The notes under the pieces are model-generated. The model ran no database searches. It was not told the DNA's origin and worked only from the letters and a program-made list of their open reading frames with translations. From assembly GCA_937921485.1 (NCBI GenBank), contig CAKZSV010000011.1, forward strand, positions 1 to 44,293: 44,293 nucleotides of DNA, given 5' to 3'. A program made the position numbers and the translations under genes. The number at the start of each line of letters is the position of its first letter. The stretch's first letter is position 1. Of the stretch, positions 25,205-34,193 are shown in pieces. Source of the stretch: an uncultured bacterium (GTDB lineage: Bacteria > Spirochaetota > UBA4802 > JAGODF01).

Positions 25205-25257
25205 TGTGTATTATTGTTTCTCATAAACAATTGACATTTCACAATAGGAGGTACGTC

Positions 25258-27486
25258 ATGAAGTCGCATGGTAAAGCAGTGTTGCTTTTTGTGCTGATTG
25301 TGTGCTTTGGTGTACTCATCTTTGGAGGATATCTGATCAAACGAGATAAGCCTCCCATTCCGGAAAAGGTCGTAAATGTTGCAGGAACGGAACTGACGGG
25401 CAAGAAGGCCATTTTAGATGGCCAGGTGTACTATTTCAGCAGAGGTGGGCATCATATCGGTACCATCTGGGGACATGGATCGTATTTGGCGCCAGATTGG
25501 TCTGCCGACTTTTTGCATCGGATGGGCATCTATGTTGCAGCACGACATCTTGGAATCAGTGCAGAAGAAGCGCGCAATTTTACGCAAGAAAAGTTCGATG
25601 CACTGGATGCGATGAAGAAAGCGGAGCTTTCCGCTCGTGTTGCTAACGAGCTGAGGCAGAATCGCTACAATCAGGAAAAACAGGAATTAGTGTTCACCGA
25701 ATATCAATCTGAGGCATTTCTCTATCTGATAACGTATTACACCAACCTTTTTAAAAACGGTAATGACCGCATGGGTTTGCAGCCAGGTGTTGTACAAACC
25801 GATGCGGATGGATTCAATGTCGCAAGTTTCTTTGCCTGGCTTGCATGGGCGGCTGTTGCACAGCGGCCTGGTGCCACAACATCATACACTATCAATTGGC
25901 CGTACGATCCTCTTGTGGGAAATGTGCCGACACCCGGTATGGTCATCTGGTCGATTGTAAGCGTCGCGCTTCTCATATTAGCGCTTGGTCTTGTGCTGTA
26001 TTTTTATCACAAATATATGCGCGAGGAAGATTATACAGTAACGCTTGCAATGTTCAAAGAACCTTCACCCACCTCAAGTCAAAAAGCGACGGTGGTGTAT
26101 TTTCTTGTGGCAATGCTGTTATTCCTTGTACAGATAGGCACAGGCTCGCTCACAGCGCACTATACAGTTGAAGGTACGAAATTTTTTGGTTTGCCAATTG
26201 CACAGCTTTTGCCCTATGCAGCACTTCGGACATGGCATATCCAACTTGCAATTTTCTGGATTGCTTCCTGCTTCCTTGCAACCGGTCTTTTCATTGGTCC
26301 TTTCATAGGGAAGGAGCCGAAATACCAGAAAACGCTCGTGATAGCCCTTTTCGGCGCGGTAGTGGTGGTAGTTCTTGGCACGCTCGTCGGGTCATGGCTT
26401 TCCGTGCAGGGGTATTTTGGCGGGGAAGGATATTTATTTGGCCATCAGGGTTATGAATACATTGAACTTGGAAGGGTGTGGCAAATTCTTCTGATTATCG
26501 GCATGATAATCTGGCTGGGACTTGTTCTTCGTGCCATCATTCCCGCCTTAAAAAGTGAGAGGGATAAAGGAGGGCTTACCCATCTTCTTCTGTATAGCGC
26601 CATCTCGATTCCGCTTTTTTATATGGCGGGGCTGATGTATGGGAAAGGAAGCCATCTCTCTGATGCTGAATACTGGCGCTGGTGGGTGGTCCATCTATGG
26701 GTGGAAGGGTTCTTTGAAATTTTTGCCACAGTAACGCTCGCGTTTATTCTGTCCAGAATCGGCGCGGTGAGTGAAAAATTTGCACATATCACAGTGTATC
26801 TGAGCATCTTCCTCTATCTCGGAAGCGGTGTCATCGGTACCTTCCATCACCTGTATTGGACAGGCTCGCCCCTTCCCATTATGGTGCTTGGAGGGGTATT
26901 TTCGGCGCTTGAGGTGGTGCCGCTGGTGCTGCTTGGCTTTGAAGCGGCCATGAATATGCGCACAATTGAAAAGGCGGGAGCAACGTACGAATACCGCTGG
27001 CCGATTTATTTTTTCATCGCTGTGGCTTTCTGGAATCTCATTGGTGCGGGTGTATTTGGATTTCTAATTAATCCGCCTATTGTGCTGTATTTCATTCAGG
27101 GAATCAACACTACGCCAATTCATGCACATACGGCGCTTTTCGGCGTGTACGGATTTCTGGCTATTGCGCTCATGCTCTTTTCCGTGCGCCACATTTTCAA
27201 AAAAGAAGGGTGGTCCGATAGCCTTCTTAAATGGGCGTTCTGGGGGTTGAATGGTGGTCTTGCTCTGATGACAATCATCAGCCTCATCCCTTCTGGATTT
27301 TATCAGTTTTATTTTGCGGTGCAAAAAGGCCTGTGGTTTGCGCGCAGTCCCGAAATTGCCACAAGCGATTTTATTCGTACAGTTTCATGGCTGAGAATGG
27401 GACCGGATATTATTTTTGCTGCGGGCGGGATTTTTCTTGTTGGTTTTCTCTTGAAAGGAATATGGATTTCATTTGTGAAGAAGTGA
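25258..27486 (+). CDS. norZ: Quinol-dependent nitric oxide reductase (qNor)
   Basis: A single-subunit enzyme of the heme-copper oxidase superfamily that reduces 2 NO to N2O with quinol. The 742-residue protein carries the qNor-type extra N-terminal domain (TIWGHGSYLAPDWSADFLHR) and 14 or so membrane helices. Heme and FeB ligands are visible in RTWHIQLAIFW, LWVEGFFEIFA, FHHLYWTG and TTPIHAHTALFGVYGF. AGGAGG precedes the ATG at 25258; an ATG at 25204 overlaps the previous stop and lacks a ribosome site. It acts in the inner membrane, and its gene context suggests NO detoxification rather than full denitrification. Confidence 0.96.
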   Translation: MKSHGKAVLLFVLIVCFGVLIFGGYLIKRDKPPIPEKVVNVAGTELTGKKAILDGQVYYFSRGGHHIGTIWGHGSYLAPDWSADFLHRMGIYVAARHLGISAEEARNFTQEKFDALDAMKKAELSARVANELRQNRYNQEKQELVFTEYQSEAFLYLITYYTNLFKNGNDRMGLQPGVVQTDADGFNVASFFAWLAWAAVAQRPGATTSYTINWPYDPLVGNVPTPGMVIWSIVSVALLILALGLVLYFYHKYMREEDYTVTLAMFKEPSPTSSQKATVVYFLVAMLLFLVQIGTGSLTAHYTVEGTKFFGLPIAQLLPYAALRTWHIQLAIFWIASCFLATGLFIGPFIGKEPKYQKTLVIALFGAVVVVVLGTLVGSWLSVQGYFGGEGYLFGHQGYEYIELGRVWQILLIIGMIIWLGLVLRAIIPALKSERDKGGLTHLLLYSAISIPLFYMAGLMYGKGSHLSDAEYWRWWVVHLWVEGFFEIFATVTLAFILSRIGAVSEKFAHITVYLSIFLYLGSGVIGTFHHLYWTGSPLPIMVLGGVFSALEVVPLVLLGFEAAMNMRTIEKAGATYEYRWPIYFFIAVAFWNLIGAGVFGFLINPPIVLYFIQGINTTPIHAHTALFGVYGFLAIALMLFSVRHIFKKEGWSDSLLKWAFWGLNGGLALMTIISLIPSGFYQFYFAVQKGLWFARSPEIATSDFIRTVSWLRMGPDIIFAAGGIFLVGFLLKGIWISFVKK

Positions 27487-27548
27487 ATTATTTGTGAATG
27501 TATATGCGGTGAATCCGCATACGATTAAATTCTCAACAGGAGGCTTTC

Positions 27549-28748
27549 ATGAGCGAATTTTTAACAGATATGGGCGAAAAGAAGGAATTGCTGAAAAAGA
27601 TGATAAAAATGCTGCACGAGGGTGCGGACGTCGGCGAGATGAAGGCACTTTTCAAAAAAGAGTTCGGCAACGTGATGCCCCATCAGATCAGCATGCTCGA
27701 AGAGGAGATGATCCGCGAAGGGATGCCTGCGGAAGAGGTGCACAGGCTCTGCCAGCTTCACATCGACCTATTTCAGGAATCGATTGAGCAGGCGAAGCTC
27801 GACGTGCCGGAGGGTCATCCGCTTTTTATTCTCATGAGCGAGCACCGAAGCCTTCTTTCGTTCGCGCGTGAACTGGTGGAGAAAGCGACTGCCTTTATCG
27901 ACAAAAAAGCTCCGTCGCTTGTTCGGGAAATAGGAACGCTCATTGGATTTTTCAAGGAATCGTCGGTGCACTACCTTCGCGAGGAAAACGTGCTTTTCCC
28001 GGTGCTCGAAAAATACGGCGTGACCCAGCCGCCGAAAATTATGTGGATGGAGCATGATGCGATTCGGGAAATCGAAAAAAATCTCTACGCCGCGTATGAT
28101 GCACTTGAGAAAAACAGCGATGCCGAATCGGCGAAAAAGCTTCAGTCGGCTGGAATACAGCTTGCCGAAAAACTCGCCGACCACTTTTTCAAGGAAAACA
28201 ATATTCTCTTCCCCACCTCACATAAGTTTTTCAACGAAGACGACTGGAAGCTCGTGACGCAGGAGTTTTCTGATATCGGTTTCATGAGCTACAGCCCAAA
28301 ATCGGGAAATGCTGTTGCGGAAGCGGGAGGTGTGAAACTCGAGCGCGATACAATTGCATTTGAAACGGGAAATATCACGCTCGAACAGCTCTCATGCGTG
28401 CTGGATACCATGCCGGTCGATTTCACGTTCATTGACAAAGATGATGTGGTGCGCTATTTTAACAATGCCCCCGATCGCATCTTTGTGCGCTCGAAAGCGG
28501 TTATTGGCAGAACGGTGCAGAATTGCCATCCCGACAAAAGCATCCATGTGGTGAACCGCCTGCTCGATGAGATGAAGTCCGGTACGCGCAATAAAGCGGA
28601 ATTCTGGATTGAACTGGGCGGCAAACTTGTGTACATCAGCTATTATGCGGTGAGGAATAAGGCGGGAGAATATCTCGGATGCCTTGAGGTGACGCAGGAT
28701 ATTACGGATATCAAAAAGATTGAAGGACAGAAGAGGCTATTGGATTGA
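27549..28748 (+). CDS. DUF438, hemerythrin-like and PAS domain protein
   Basis: A 399-residue cytoplasmic protein. Residues about 1-75 are DUF438 (KKELLKKMIKMLHEGADVGEMKALF), about 90-245 a hemerythrin/HHE bundle with ligand-like His and Glu in MSEHRSLL, VHYLREENVLFP, MEHDAI and DHFFKENNILFP, and about 275-390 a PAS domain (FTFIDKDDVVRYFNN). Such proteins are linked to NO or O2 sensing and to repair of iron centres. AGGAGG lies upstream. It follows the reductase by 62 bases, consistent with the NO module. The di-iron centre could sense or bind NO. Confidence 0.93.
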   Translation: MSEFLTDMGEKKELLKKMIKMLHEGADVGEMKALFKKEFGNVMPHQISMLEEEMIREGMPAEEVHRLCQLHIDLFQESIEQAKLDVPEGHPLFILMSEHRSLLSFARELVEKATAFIDKKAPSLVREIGTLIGFFKESSVHYLREENVLFPVLEKYGVTQPPKIMWMEHDAIREIEKNLYAAYDALEKNSDAESAKKLQSAGIQLAEKLADHFFKENNILFPTSHKFFNEDDWKLVTQEFSDIGFMSYSPKSGNAVAEAGGVKLERDTIAFETGNITLEQLSCVLDTMPVDFTFIDKDDVVRYFNNAPDRIFVRSKAVIGRTVQNCHPDKSIHVVNRLLDEMKSGTRNKAEFWIELGGKLVYISYYAVRNKAGEYLGCLEVTQDITDIKKIEGQKRLLD

Positions 28749-28751
28749 TTG

Positions 28752-28765
28752 CACAACCGGTTGTG
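28752..28765. promoter_or_regulatory. Perfect 14-bp palindrome after the DUF438 gene
   Basis: CACAACCGGTTGTG is perfectly symmetric, lies 3 bases after the stop codon, and is flanked by GATT on one side and AATC on the other. It may be an operator for the cupin gene or a processing site. There is no T-run, so it is not a typical terminator. Confidence 0.45.
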
Positions 28766-28842
28766 ACGAATCATAACGCCGGGAAAAAATCGCTGTATGC
28801 GTGATTATCATTCCACATACTGCTTGAATGACTGGAGGGTAT

Positions 28843-29166
28843 ATGAGCACTGCATTATTGCAACATCCGGAAAACCTCGTTTCGTTTATTGAATATCAGA
28901 AGAAAACCATCGTGAGCAAAGCGCTCGTGCAAAACGAGAAAGGATCAATTACGCTTTTTGCGTTTGATGCGGGGGAAGGATTGAGCGAGCATACGGCTCC
29001 GTTCGATGCATTTGTAATGGTGATTGATGGAGCGCTTGAGATTACCGTGGGCGGCGTGGCGCACAAAGTGCATGCCGGCGAAGCTCTTATGATGCCCGCC
29101 AATGTCCCTCACGCACTTGCAGCACGCGTTCCCGCGAAAATGCTTCTGGTGATGATTAAGGGATGA
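28843..29166 (+). CDS. Cupin-domain protein
   Basis: A 107-residue single-domain cupin. The two cupin motifs are visible as EHTAPFDAFVMVIDGALEITVGG and PANVPHALAAR, with only part of the usual metal-binding His/Glu set. GGAGGG lies just before the ATG at 28843; an earlier ATG at 28828 lacks a ribosome site. Cupins of this type often sit beside hemerythrin or NO genes in anaerobes, with no defined reaction. Its stop directly abuts the stop of the converging GIY-YIG gene (TGATCA). Confidence 0.88.
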   Translation: MSTALLQHPENLVSFIEYQKKTIVSKALVQNEKGSITLFAFDAGEGLSEHTAPFDAFVMVIDGALEITVGGVAHKVHAGEALMMPANVPHALAARVPAKMLLVMIKG

Positions 29167-29553
29167 TCAGCATATTTCGAACAGTTTACATTGTTTGCGG
29201 TGATGCACTATGCCATAAGAAATATCGGTCACCGATTTAGCTCGAATCGAAAGATCGTTTCGCAATGAAGTTTCCAGAAGCATCGGATGTTTTGAAATCG
29301 CCATCTTAAACGCGCGCCCCTTTTTCCTGATGTAGTGCTCCGCCTTTTGCGCTTCGGACCTACCGCCTGAGATCTTCCATGCTGCTGCGAGTTTTTTTGG
29401 TAAGAATGCGCGCGTAAATTTTGCTCCTTTTTTTTCGCGATGGCGGCCAAGCCTTTTTGCAAGATCAATCGCGATGCCGGTGTAGTAGGCGCCATTGACA
29501 CAGAGTAGAAGATAGACGAAATAATTGCTATGTTTCTTTGCTTTTAATTTCAT
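29167..29553 (-). CDS. GIY-YIG nuclease-superfamily protein
   Basis: A 128-residue single-domain protein of the UPF0213 type. The pattern YFVYLLLCVNGAYYTGIAIDLAKRLGRH matches the GIY-YIG module, with the second motif reading YTG in place of YIG; the Arg of AKRLGRH and the Glu of SEAQKAEHYIRKK fit the active site. Known members are small DNA-nicking or cleaving enzymes, but many are uncharacterised. The start is set at 29553, because the longer ORF from 29625 runs deep into the upstream gene; the two still overlap by 26 bases. It is the last gene of a minus-strand run. Confidence 0.82.
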   Translation of the reverse strand: MKLKAKKHSNYFVYLLLCVNGAYYTGIAIDLAKRLGRHREKKGAKFTRAFLPKKLAAAWKISGGRSEAQKAEHYIRKKGRAFKMAISKHPMLLETSLRNDLSIRAKSVTDISYGIVHHRKQCKLFEIC

Positions 29554-30328
29554 CGATTCTTTTCGTAATTTCCGTAAGCCTGTTTTCGAGCCGCTCCAGT
29601 GACCGTTCAATTCTGTCTTTTTCATCCAGAAGGCGCTTGAGAGGATCGCCGCTTTTTGGTTTTGTTTTGAACTGAAATTTTACCATGTCGTGAGTCTCAC
29701 CATCCAGAAGCGCCTCTTCAGCGTTTCGGGCGTTTTCCTCATCGCGGATGGAAGCGACAAGGCGCATGCTGTCCATTCCGAGTTTTGGATTCACGTCTTT
29801 TGCTGAAATTTTCATCATCGCTTTCGCGCTCGGGCGATACAGCCCAAGTTCCCTGTCCATGTAGTCTTCAAAACTTGCGTGTGTCTCAAGGCAGAGCTGG
29901 TGCGCTTTTAAAAGCAGAGCGCCAAACTCCTTTATGATGTTTCCATGAGTGGCTACATATTTTTCTTTTACTTCTTTCGTTAGCTCTATAAAACGTTTAT
30001 CATCGCGAAATATATTTCTGTACAAACCTTTCTTTTCCGCATCAAAAAGAAGATTGTGAAAAATATTCCAGTATTCGGTCGTATGCGAGCGCGCGCTAAT
30101 GGGTATGGGTGAGCGGGTGAAGTGCACATGGTGCGCGAACTCGTGTATAGCGGTATAGATGAGTTGCTCGTCGCTCTGGAAGTTTTCCGAGTGAAGGAGA
30201 ATTTCCTGCGTTTCGGGTTTATACAGCCCGTCGACTTTTTTGCTTTTCTTCCCGGTGAAAATCACCGAAAAATCCGAAACAGACGGGTCGAGTTTCAAAA
30301 GGAGCTTTTTGACCTGATCCTGGTTCAT
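29528..30328 (-). CDS. HExxH metallopeptidase-like protein with C-terminal coiled coil
   Basis: A 266-residue protein with HEFAHHVHF at residues 62-70, an HExxH zinc site following a helix (LIYTAIHEFAHH), as in gluzincin or M48-like minigluzincins. The third zinc ligand is not evident. The last 50 residues (DPLKRLLDEKDRIERSLERLENRLTEITKRIDEI) form a coiled coil. No signal peptide is seen, so it is cytoplasmic. It lies 5 bases after the FecR-like gene. Whether it acts as a peptidase is unproven. Confidence 0.7.
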   Translation of the reverse strand: MNQDQVKKLLLKLDPSVSDFSVIFTGKKSKKVDGLYKPETQEILLHSENFQSDEQLIYTAIHEFAHHVHFTRSPIPISARSHTTEYWNIFHNLLFDAEKKGLYRNIFRDDKRFIELTKEVKEKYVATHGNIIKEFGALLLKAHQLCLETHASFEDYMDRELGLYRPSAKAMMKISAKDVNPKLGMDSMRLVASIRDEENARNAEEALLDGETHDMVKFQFKTKPKSGDPLKRLLDEKDRIERSLERLENRLTEITKRIDEIKSKET

Positions 30329-30333
30329 GACGC

Positions 30334-30975
30334 TTATTCAGAAACCTTCGACCAATCTATAGTGACATTGATCATTTTTGCGAGCGCTTCAATATCTTCA
30401 TCTGAGTGATATTTCAGGCCTGCCGGTGAATCGAGAACCAGACCGCCTTTTTCCGTATATGAAATCCCTTTATGGTGCGCGGCGGCATGGCGTTCGGCTT
30501 TTGACCTGCCCATTGCGTGATAGTGGATGATGCCGTTGCAGATGCAGGTGTAGGTAGATACTGGTGTTTCTGTCCCCATAAAAAGCACCGTGCCGCGAAC
30601 GCTCGCAGTGACAGTTGGAGTTGAGACTTTGAAGTCCGGAATATTCTTTTTGTTTTTGATGATGATGACTAAAAATCCGTTTTTAAGATCGATGAGCGCG
30701 GTGTCTTTTTTGATTTTATACACCAGCAGGCTTTCTTCCCTCATGCCGATGATGTTCCGGGAATCGATGATAATGGCGCATGAGGAGCGCGCCTTTGTTT
30801 CGATGACATCGCCGAATTTCACGAAATCATCCGGCTGCGCGTCTTTGCCGTTGAGGAGCACAGTGCCTGAGACAAACGATATCTTCGCGGGTATCCTTTC
30901 CCCTTCCTTGGCGAAACATGCGAAAAGGACGCAGATGGCGGAAATGAGGGATGTAATGATGAGATGTTTTTTCAT
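30334..30975 (-). CDS. FecR-domain lipoprotein
   Basis: A 213-residue predicted lipoprotein (lipobox LFAC at residues 17-20). The middle matches the FecR domain: VSGTVLLNGKDAQPDDFVKFGDVIETKARSS, then FKVSTPTVTASVRGTVLF. In spirochaetes such domains are common in periplasmic or outer-membrane lipoproteins and do not need to be anti-sigma regulators. It sits between the STAS gene (14 bases upstream) and the HExxH gene. A cluster of Cys and His near residues 140-165 (YTCICNGIIHYH; AERHAAAHH) resembles a metal site and is unusual for FecR. Confidence 0.82.
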   Translation of the reverse strand: MKKHLIITSLISAICVLFACFAKEGERIPAKISFVSGTVLLNGKDAQPDDFVKFGDVIETKARSSCAIIIDSRNIIGMREESLLVYKIKKDTALIDLKNGFLVIIIKNKKNIPDFKVSTPTVTASVRGTVLFMGTETPVSTYTCICNGIIHYHAMGRSKAERHAAAHHKGISYTEKGGLVLDSPAGLKYHSDEDIEALAKMINVTIDWSKVSE

Positions 30976-30989
30976 GTTTCTTATCCTTT

Positions 30990-31370
30990 TTAAAGGTATC
31001 GGAAAAAATTCATTGCTTCAGCTTCTAAGCTGAAAATTTTAATAAATTCCTGCAGATTAATGACTTTGAATATGTCTTTAATGCTCTGCGGTACGTTGAT
31101 CAAGACCACATCCCCTTTTTTCGGCCTCACGAGTTTCGCGGTGTTGATAATTATGCCGATGCCGGAGCTGTCAATGTATTCCAGATTTTTCATGTCGATC
31201 ATGAATTTTCTGGCCCCGCCTTCGGTCATTGTCTTAAGGAATATCCAAAGGTCGTTCGCGTTTTCAATATCCACTTTCTTTTTGAGGTCTATTTTGAAAA
31301 TGACATGGCTGTAGTCAATTGCCTCGGTTGTCCGAGGCGAAATTTTAATTATTTCGAATACAATTTCCAT
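30990..31370 (-). CDS. STAS-domain anti-sigma-factor antagonist
   Basis: A 126-residue STAS protein of the SpoIIAA/RsbV type. The signature YIDSSGIGIIINT holds the phosphorylatable Ser (Ser68 or 69). Such proteins switch partners: unphosphorylated, they bind an anti-sigma kinase or other target; phosphorylated, they let go. GGGAG lies before the ATG at 31370; the GTG at 31376 is less likely. The gene lies 92 bases downstream of a SpoIIE-type phosphatase gene on the same strand, its expected regulator. No RsbW-like kinase gene is in the window. Confidence 0.93.
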   Translation of the reverse strand: MEIVFEIIKISPRTTEAIDYSHVIFKIDLKKKVDIENANDLWIFLKTMTEGGARKFMIDMKNLEYIDSSGIGIIINTAKLVRPKKGDVVLINVPQSIKDIFKVINLQEFIKIFSLEAEAMNFFRYL

Positions 31371-31462
31371 GAACACTCCCTTTTTGGTTATTTACAGAAG
31401 TTCTCTATGTTTAAGTAGATACTGTGTGGAGATAATCTCAATTTCAAGCTTTTTTTAGCAAA

Positions 31463-34192
31463 TTATGCGATGTCTATGATGATGAGCGTCACGTCATCGC
31501 GAAACGCTTCGGTTTTGCCCGACCATTTTTTCGCCTCTTCGATAAGTGAATCGGCGCAATGTTCCAAGGGCAGATTGACCAGCCGCATAGCTGCATCTTT
31601 AAAGCGATCAATGCCAAAGATGGTTCCCGAATCGTTTCTGCATTCAACAAGGCCGTCAGTGAAGAGAATGATTCTGTCGCCTGCATGCAGTGGCACGCTC
31701 CTTTCGGTGTATTCTGCATCAGGAAGCCAGCCGAGCGGTACGCCCTCATCGCGAAATGATTCAATTGCAAGGTTGTTTCTATGTATGATGAGAAACGGCC
31801 AGTGACCGGCATTTGAGTAGGTGAGTTGTCTTCTGTCCGTTGAGATATTTATGAGACATGCGGTGATGAATTGTCCGTGTTCGTATCCGCACATCACGCT
31901 GTTGATGTGCGACATCTTTTCACAGAGCGCGCCGGCGCCCATCCCGGAAAGGCGATATGAGATGCTGGTCATTGTTGAAATGAGCGCGGCGGGAATTCCA
32001 TGTCCGGACGCATCGGCAATGAGCACATCGCACGAGCCGTCCGGGAGCAAACGGAAATCGTACAGGTCGCCGCCTAAATCCGTCATGGGAAGATATCGCA
32101 CCGAAAGCCTGATGCCTTCGGTTGTCGGAAAGCTGAGAGGAAGCAGAGAATTTTGTATGGCATGCGCAATCGACACATCGTGCCGGAGAATGGAAAGCTC
32201 ACTGTGCTCACGCGCTGAATCACGAAGTGAAATGAGGCTTTTTACTCGCGCCAGAAGTTCCGGACGGTTCACCGGTTTGGCAAGATAATCGTTTGCTCCT
32301 GCTTCAAACCCCGCTACGATATCTTCCGGATATCCTTGAGCGGTGAGCATGATGATGGGCAGTTCGTGCGCCTGGTGAGTCTGGCGAATCATCCGGGCGA
32401 CGTCGTAACCGGAAAGCCGGGGCATCATCACGTCTAAAATGACAAGTGCGATGGATGCGTTTCGCTGTAATATATCGAGAGCCTCACTGCCGCTTTTCGC
32501 GGTGATGATATTGTAACCCAGGGGAGATAAAAATGCTGTAAGCGTCTGTAAATTCAGGGGTTCATCGTCCACTGCCAGGATGACGTTTCCCTCTGATGCG
32601 GTATCCAGGGAAGCGGCGGTATCTGGAAGCTCAAACGAAATCGGGGTCTCTTCCGGTAAAAAAAGCGGGCTTGTTGATGAGGGCGTATCAGAAGCGGCTT
32701 TTCGAAGCGTAAAAGAAAATTGTGTGCCGACGCCCACCGATGAGCGCACGTCGATGGAGCCGCCGTGAAGCTCCACCAATTTTTTGGTAATCGGAAGCCC
32801 AAGCCCTGCGCCTGTGGCGTAATGAGCGCTTAAACTGTTGGTTTGTTCAAATGGTTCGAAAATCGATTGCAGCCTCTCTTCCGGTATGCCGACTCCTGTG
32901 TCTTTGATGGATATGCGGATCATGCCTTCCGGGGTTTCTTCCGCTGAGATGTCGATGCGCCCGCTTTCGGTGAATTTCACCGCGTTGGTTATGATGTTGA
33001 TGAAAATTCTATTTAGATGGCCTTCGTCTGCTTCAGCGATGTATGTGCCCGGCGCAATGCTGTTGACGGCTATAATTCCTTTTTTTTCAATATGAGGCCG
33101 AAGGGATGCTAATACCGCTTCGGCGGCTGAATGGATATCGATGGCTGAATATTCAAGGGTGATGTCCTTGTTTTTTAGCCGCGAAAAATCGAGCATGGCG
33201 TTTACAACGGTAAAGAGACGCCCCGCACTCGCAACAATCATGGAAAGATTTTTTTTCGCAGTTTCGTTAAGCGGTTCTCCGGATCCGGCGAGAAGAGCAT
33301 CGGCAAGTCCGACAATGGCATTGAGAGGAGTTTTCAATTCCAGCGATATGTTTGCCAGAAATTCATTTTTAAGCTTATCAATACGCCGCAATTCGCGGTT
33401 GCTCTCCATGAGGCTTTGCATGTGCAGTTCTAACATTTTGAGCATGTGATTGAACGTATTGGCCAGCTGTCCGATTTCATCATTGCCCCGGACACGGAGG
33501 GGTTTGTAGTCGCCTTCGTTTTCCGCTTCGCGCAGCTCTTCGGTGAGCTTTTCGACAGGACCTGAGATGAATCGGCTGAACAAAAAAGCAGCCCATGCTG
33601 CTATGAATATAGCTCCGGCAATGAATGCGTAGCTTATGGCGCGAAGTTTTCTTACGGGTTCAAGGAACACCGCTTCCGAAAAAAATAGCCGTGCGGCACA
33701 CACATTTTCTTTTCCGGATATTTTCGCAACGGATGAAAAAATAAAAACATTATCATCAAGAGAAGGGAATGTAGTTTTAGTTATTTTTTCTTTTTGTATT
33801 ATTTCAAGTTCAGTAATGCTCAGTCGCTCGATCTGCGGTACATTTCTTTCGGCATTTGAGCCGAAAGAACGGCGCGAGATGACCATCCCGTTAAGATCTG
33901 GATTATTCGAAATAAGAACGCAATCGGCATATACAAGACCGGTGTGGGCAAGGAAATCAAACATTGCAAGCAATTCATTCGCATCAACTTTCGATGCGGA
34001 TATATCCGCGGCGTTTGCCATAAGAATATTGAGCGTGAGGCGGGAAAGGAGACGCGAATACAAATTTCCATGCGAATGTACAAGGTTGCGGAGCTCGGCT
34101 TCCTGGCGGGACGGCAAAATAATCGTAAGCGGTATGGTGATGATGAAAATCAGTGCCGTGAAAGTAATTGCGAGTTTGTATTTAATTTTCAT
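31463..34192 (-). CDS. Membrane hybrid: HAMP, HisKA (no His), HATPase, receiver, SpoIIE phosphatase
   Basis: A 909-residue protein: TM helix 1 (7-26), a periplasmic sensor (about 30-185), TM2 (186-208), HAMP (about 208-260), HisKA (about 272-335), HATPase (about 385-500; NAVKFT, DTGVGI, GAGLGL), a receiver (about 537-655; Asp587 in LDVMMP, Lys639), and a PP2C/SpoIIE phosphatase (about 690-909; DLGGDLYDF, ADASGHG, FTDGLVE, RDDVTL). The H-box reads NISLELKTPL: Leu284 replaces the phospho-accepting His. Autophosphorylation there is not possible, while ATP, receiver and phosphatase motifs are intact. The SpoIIE part probably dephosphorylates the neighbouring STAS protein. The gene starts one base after the stop of the barrel-TPR gene. 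Confidence 0.93.
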   Translation of the reverse strand: MKIKYKLAITFTALIFIITIPLTIILPSRQEAELRNLVHSHGNLYSRLLSRLTLNILMANAADISASKVDANELLAMFDFLAHTGLVYADCVLISNNPDLNGMVISRRSFGSNAERNVPQIERLSITELEIIQKEKITKTTFPSLDDNVFIFSSVAKISGKENVCAARLFFSEAVFLEPVRKLRAISYAFIAGAIFIAAWAAFLFSRFISGPVEKLTEELREAENEGDYKPLRVRGNDEIGQLANTFNHMLKMLELHMQSLMESNRELRRIDKLKNEFLANISLELKTPLNAIVGLADALLAGSGEPLNETAKKNLSMIVASAGRLFTVVNAMLDFSRLKNKDITLEYSAIDIHSAAEAVLASLRPHIEKKGIIAVNSIAPGTYIAEADEGHLNRIFINIITNAVKFTESGRIDISAEETPEGMIRISIKDTGVGIPEERLQSIFEPFEQTNSLSAHYATGAGLGLPITKKLVELHGGSIDVRSSVGVGTQFSFTLRKAASDTPSSTSPLFLPEETPISFELPDTAASLDTASEGNVILAVDDEPLNLQTLTAFLSPLGYNIITAKSGSEALDILQRNASIALVILDVMMPRLSGYDVARMIRQTHQAHELPIIMLTAQGYPEDIVAGFEAGANDYLAKPVNRPELLARVKSLISLRDSAREHSELSILRHDVSIAHAIQNSLLPLSFPTTEGIRLSVRYLPMTDLGGDLYDFRLLPDGSCDVLIADASGHGIPAALISTMTSISYRLSGMGAGALCEKMSHINSVMCGYEHGQFITACLINISTDRRQLTYSNAGHWPFLIIHRNNLAIESFRDEGVPLGWLPDAEYTERSVPLHAGDRIILFTDGLVECRNDSGTIFGIDRFKDAAMRLVNLPLEHCADSLIEEAKKWSGKTEAFRDDVTLIIIDIA

Positions 34193-34193
34193 G

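Noticed and set aside
27494..27787. 97-residue plus-strand ORF overlapping the DUF438 gene
   Set aside because: The DUF438 frame has the ribosome site and domain matches; this ORF is an out-of-frame shadow.
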